In this document: piece by piece, positions 21,839 to 25,073 of the stretch | How positions within the stretch are numbered: the stretch's first letter is position 1 | Layout: every line of letters starts with the position of its first letter | Origin: Larix sibirica | Taxonomy: Eukaryota > Streptophyta > Pinopsida > Pinales > Pinaceae | Assembly (NCBI GenBank): GCA_004151065.3 | Contig: NWUY0304983210.1 | Coordinates: 5,256-30,328 of the forward strand | DNA: 25,073 nt | Reading direction: 5' to 3' | The notes under the pieces: generated by a model | Told to the model about the DNA's origin: nothing | The model's input: the letters and a program-made list of their open reading frames with translations, nothing else | Database searches by the model: none | Position numbers and translations under genes: made by a program

Positions 21839-22362
21839 ATTCAAATTGCTAGACTCATTCCTAAGCGTCCTTACTCTCCTTTTATAGTTCTTCAGACAAT
21901 TTGCAATGCCTTCGGATTCATCTTCATAAAAATGGGCAAGTAGTGGCTAACTCATCACCCATTTGACCTTTGGTTAGAATCTTTTGATATTGATGCTACT
22001 CCATCCCTCTGTCCTCTTGATTTCGAAGCTCTATGGATTTGTTGATTTAGATGAGGATAGATTGCTAATATTCGAGTCATCTTCTTTCGTATTTGGAACA
22101 ATCCTTTATTTGTGCTTGACAGCTTATTTCTCTGCTCCCCAAAAGTTGGTGCAGTTTCGAACAATCCTTTATTTGTGCTTGTCAGCTTGTTTCTCTGCTC
22201 CCCATGTGTTGGTGCAGTTTCGGGTGCAAGAAATGTCCCTTTCGCTGCTTTCTTTCAAGCTTCTACAAGCAAGTTGCAATGGTTTGATGCCCACTCCTCT
22301 TTTCTCCTCAGTGTCACAACTTCTTCAATGCCATATATTTAATTGATTTGATACATTATGCT
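21839..22362. other. Spacer between duplication blocks, with a 63-bp tandem repeat
   Basis: Sequence between blocks A and B. A 63-bp unit beginning GAACAATCCTTTATTTGTGC at 22096 is repeated at 22159. The unit preserves frame, so a 120-codon open frame at 21984-22346 reads two copies of an ILYLCL-type repeat, but nothing else suggests it is coding. Confidence 0.6.
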
Positions 22363-22426
22363 CCGTAAACACAGTTCTTATAACCTACATGTCTCACCAA
22401 CACTGATTTCTATGAAAATGAATTAT

Positions 22427-22572
22427 GTTCTTTGTTCTCGACACAATTTTGAGTGAAAATTTCTTTATTACTACCAATAAGCATACAAAAATGGTATGAA
22501 AAAGAATCGTGTTCTTTGTTCTCGACACAATTTTGATCGAAAAATTCTTTATTACTACCAATTTTGAGAACT
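22427..22572. repeat. 84-bp tandem duplication in block B
   Basis: GTTCTTTGTTCTCGACACAA at 22427 recurs at 22511 together with the following sequence through TTATTACTACCAAT. Block A has a single copy (19435). Confidence 0.85.
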
Positions 22573-22871
22573 TTGTCTTCATATTTGCTCATTGCTTTGT
22601 TACTTTGCTTGTGTTGACCAGACTAATGCCAACTCAATGCCCAGTCTGTGTTTATGGGAAAAATTAAAGGCCAACACTCGAACATTCGAACATTGCCAAG
22701 CCAAAATAAACAACATACTATGTTTTATTAATAAATGAAAAAATGCACTATGAGTTTGCTCATCCAAAAATCTAGAAGCCTGCTTATTAAATCCAACTCA
22801 CTCAATTATCATCTATCTTGAATGAAAACTTTGTTTATTCACAAAGCCTACAATTAAGAAGCCCAGTACTC

Positions 22872-23139
22872 CTTTCTTTTTAAGATCCTAGAAATCCCAA
22901 CTACTGGATGACTGCTTGACTTAGGCAACCGCTTTATCTAACGATTGAGATGAAAACCAGGTGTCGGGCCCAGTCTTTATGTTAAAATAGGAGAACGATC
23001 TGCCTAGCGACAAATAGAACTGTCACTATAGAGAACACATGGATTTGAAGGGTCTGTAGCTCTTCGCAGTGTTGGTACTTGGGTCTTCATCGAGTCAGCC
23101 ATAAGACCCCACCACTGGCTCCTACCCTCAGACCCAGCG
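22872..23139 (-). mobile_element. SINE-like insertion in block B (~268 bp, minus strand)
   Basis: This segment interrupts the alignment with block A, whose uninterrupted sequence is at about 19795-19805, so it is a clean insertion. On the minus strand it begins CGCTGGGTCTGAGGGTAGG, has an A-box-like AGGAGCCAGTGGTGGGGTC, a B-box-like CCTTCAAATCC about 80 nt on, and ends A-rich (CTTAAAAAGAAAG). Short direct repeats GTACTC flank it (22866-22871 and 23142-23147). It is not related by eye to the SINE at 6335. The short target duplication makes the class call less certain. Confidence 0.6.
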
Positions 23140-23387
23140 TGGTACTCTAATTACACTCATTGGAATCCAACTCTATTTATTACATGCAAACAATTATAAT
23201 TATGTCCATTCACAGAAGTAGAAATACATACTTTTTATTAATAGAAGGCGACATGGTTTGTTTGTTTGAGCCATCACATCACTATATAACACAATAGTGT
23301 TCAATCGCAACACTTAAAATTTAGTTGGCTAATAGTGTACACACACAACTAAAGTGTGAATCAACGCTTGTCTAATAAACCATCTCT

Positions 23388-23952
23388 GTTCGTATGGAAT
23401 TGTTAGAATGCACTTGTATGCACTTCCAAACAAAAAAATTTAGATGCTTGTAGGAATTAGCAATACTTTTATGTTTTTTTGAGACAACGATTTGGGAAAA
23501 TGAAATGCCCACCAAACCATACACCAAAGACTCAACAATTCACAATTGGAAGAGATATAAATGCCTACGGCTGACAATTAATGCTCCCAGGGTTGAGGGC
23601 AATTGTTTGTGGATGAATTTCCAATGTTTAACAAGGTATACCCCAAGTTTCGTATGGAATTGTTAGAATTCGTATGAAAGGTATTCCAATGTTCGTATGG
23701 AATTGTTAGAATGCACTTGTATGCACTTCCAAACAAAAAAATTTAGATGCTTGTTGGAATTAGCAATACTTTTATGCTTTTTGAGACAACGATTTGGGAA
23801 AATGAAATGCCCAACAAACCATACACCAAAGACTCAACAATTCACAATTGGAAGAAATATAAATGCCTACGGCTGACAATTAATGCTCCCAGGGTTGAGG
23901 GCAATTGTTTGTGGATGAATTTCCAATGTTTAACAAGGTATACCCCAAGTTT
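23388..23952. repeat. 303-bp-period tandem duplication in block B
   Basis: A block of about 263 bp at 23388-23650 recurs at 23691-23952 with only a handful of differences. A 40-bp spacer carries an extra partial copy of the unit start (CGTATGGAATTGTTAGAAT at 23651). Block A has one copy. The near-identity shows a recent event. Confidence 0.92.
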
Positions 23953-24220
23953 TAGTCAACGGAGAATGTCGGCATCACTGTAGGTTATCGTGGCAATACC
24001 AACCATCAAAAAAATTGGCTGTGGGAGGAATATGACTTGGGATTGTAAGCCACAATTCAACCATTCACCCAGAACATGCCAGTTAATTAACCAATGATCC
24101 CATAGGTGAATAAGACTGTTGTAGCTTGCTATGCAAATTCAATGAATAATATTGCTGTATATGTATTTAATTTAATGGAAATACACCCATTATACTGAAG
24201 CAAGCAATATAAGTTTATGT

Positions 24221-24336
24221 ACACATCAATGGATTCACACCATAACACAGATTTATTATCCTAGAAACCCAAATGGTTCCACACATCAATGGATTCACAC
24301 CATAACACAGATTTATTATCCTAGAAACCCAAATGG
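24221..24336. repeat. 60-bp-period tandem duplication in block B
   Basis: A 56-bp unit starting ACACATCAATGGATTCACAC at 24221 is repeated identically at 24281, separated by TTCC. Block A has one copy (near 21200). Confidence 0.92.
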
Positions 24337-24424
24337 GATTTGATTATTGCTTAAGAAAATATACAAGGAAACCAGGAAACCAACTTTTGGGATTTGATTA
24401 TTGCTTAAGAGAATATACAAGGGG
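24335..24424. repeat. 54-bp-period tandem duplication in block B
   Basis: GGGATTTGATTATTGCTTAA at 24335 recurs at 24389 with the following GARAATATACAAGG. It abuts the 60-bp duplication immediately to its left. Confidence 0.88.
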
Positions 24425-24932
24425 GCTATGCACTTTTAAATGATGTTTTGATGCATTCTTACTCATGAACATTGTTTTTTCAATGGCTTTGGTTCATGGA
24501 CAATCTCATACCCATGTGTGGATAGGTTCCGTGGCTTTTCGTCTTCCAATCTTCAAAGCATATTGCCTCTTTGAGCTCTTTTCTTTTGCTACTGCCCTTC
24601 CTCTTCCCAATTTTCATATCTCTCTTGGTTGTGGTTGATCCCTTGCATTTGGCAAGCTTTCTGATTAATATAGCCGCCCTAGAATGCCAACCATCAAGAT
24701 GATTTGTTCCACCATCTTGAGGCCTTTTGGTCGTTTGTCTTCATGCTGAACTTTACAAAATTTTAATTACAAAATTTGGATAAATAACTTAATTTGGATT
24801 CATTTTAGATCACACCTACCTATTCATAGAGTTTTGTTCCCCTAAAGCTTCAACTTAAATATGTGACAATTGTGTTTTTTTCAACACACTATAATGGCTT
24901 CTTGGCAATTCTAAATATATGAGGAATATAAT

Positions 24933-25073
24933 TGTAGTAATCTTTAACCCATAAATTGAATTACGACAGTGATATAAAACCCTTAAACTTCAGAAATAAC
25001 AAGATACATTCACACCATAAAGAACACAAGAATGTAGAGAACCCTTAAGGTGGGATAAGGCCATCAATTACTT
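24933..25073. other. Window end; nothing recognised
   Basis: AT-rich sequence beyond block B with no open frame or motif. Confidence 0.4.

Larger units (their letters stand above)
22363..24932. repeat. Segmental duplication, block B
   Basis: Second copy of block A, offset by 2992 bp at its start and about 3090 bp near its end. It has been altered by a SINE-like insertion (22872-23139), loss of (or failure to gain) the A-specific 631-bp segment, and several internal tandem duplications listed separately. Confidence 0.85.

Noticed and set aside
21984-22346. 120-codon open frame with internal repeat in the spacer
   Set aside because: The repeat is a DNA-level 63-bp duplication that happens to be a multiple of three; no family similarity or second frame support.

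Overview
The window is nuclear DNA from a seed plant, probably a species with a large, repeat-rich genome. A conifer or other gymnosperm is my guess from the repeat style, not something I could prove. The evidence is one intron-containing plant gene with canonical GT-AG splice sites, set in AT-rich sequence full of decayed LTR and non-LTR retrotransposon remnants and SINE-like insertions. There is no prokaryotic gene organisation, and no tRNA, rRNA or CRISPR array. One assembly gap (N run) covers 12294-13160.

Left part (1-12293): no intact host gene was found. Positions 1 to about 2320 hold a stop-riddled Ty3/gypsy gag-like region on the minus strand. A 301-bp block is duplicated in tandem with a 328-bp period (4189-4817). 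A tRNA-derived SINE sits between perfect 15-bp target-site duplications (6320-6561). A LINE 3' fragment (zf-RVT and RNase H) lies on the plus strand (about 7080-8250), and a second related LINE fragment lies on the minus strand (11533-12150). An LTR-like repeat occurs twice in opposite orientation (5485 onward on plus, 11539 downward on minus), and the second copy starts exactly where the minus-strand LINE homology stops. A 27-bp tandem repeat runs into the assembly gap.

Centre (13167-17357): a complete phospholipase D alpha gene with three coding exons (13167-13274, 13380-15273, 16924-17357) encoding 811 residues. Both HKD catalytic motifs are present, and the 1650-bp second intron splits the second one. 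That intron carries about seven degenerate copies of a roughly 58-bp minisatellite. The gap ends 6 bp before the start codon, so promoter and 5' UTR are missing.

Right part (17358-25073): no recognisable protein gene. Its main structure is a diverged tandem segmental duplication: block A at 19371-21838 and block B at 22363-24932, offset about 3.0-3.1 kb. Block B has gained a SINE-like insertion (22872-23139) and several nested local tandem duplications (periods 84, 303, 60 and 54 bp). Block A has a 631-bp segment absent from B. The only gene whose function I can state is the phospholipase D. I see no operon-like or multi-gene system here.
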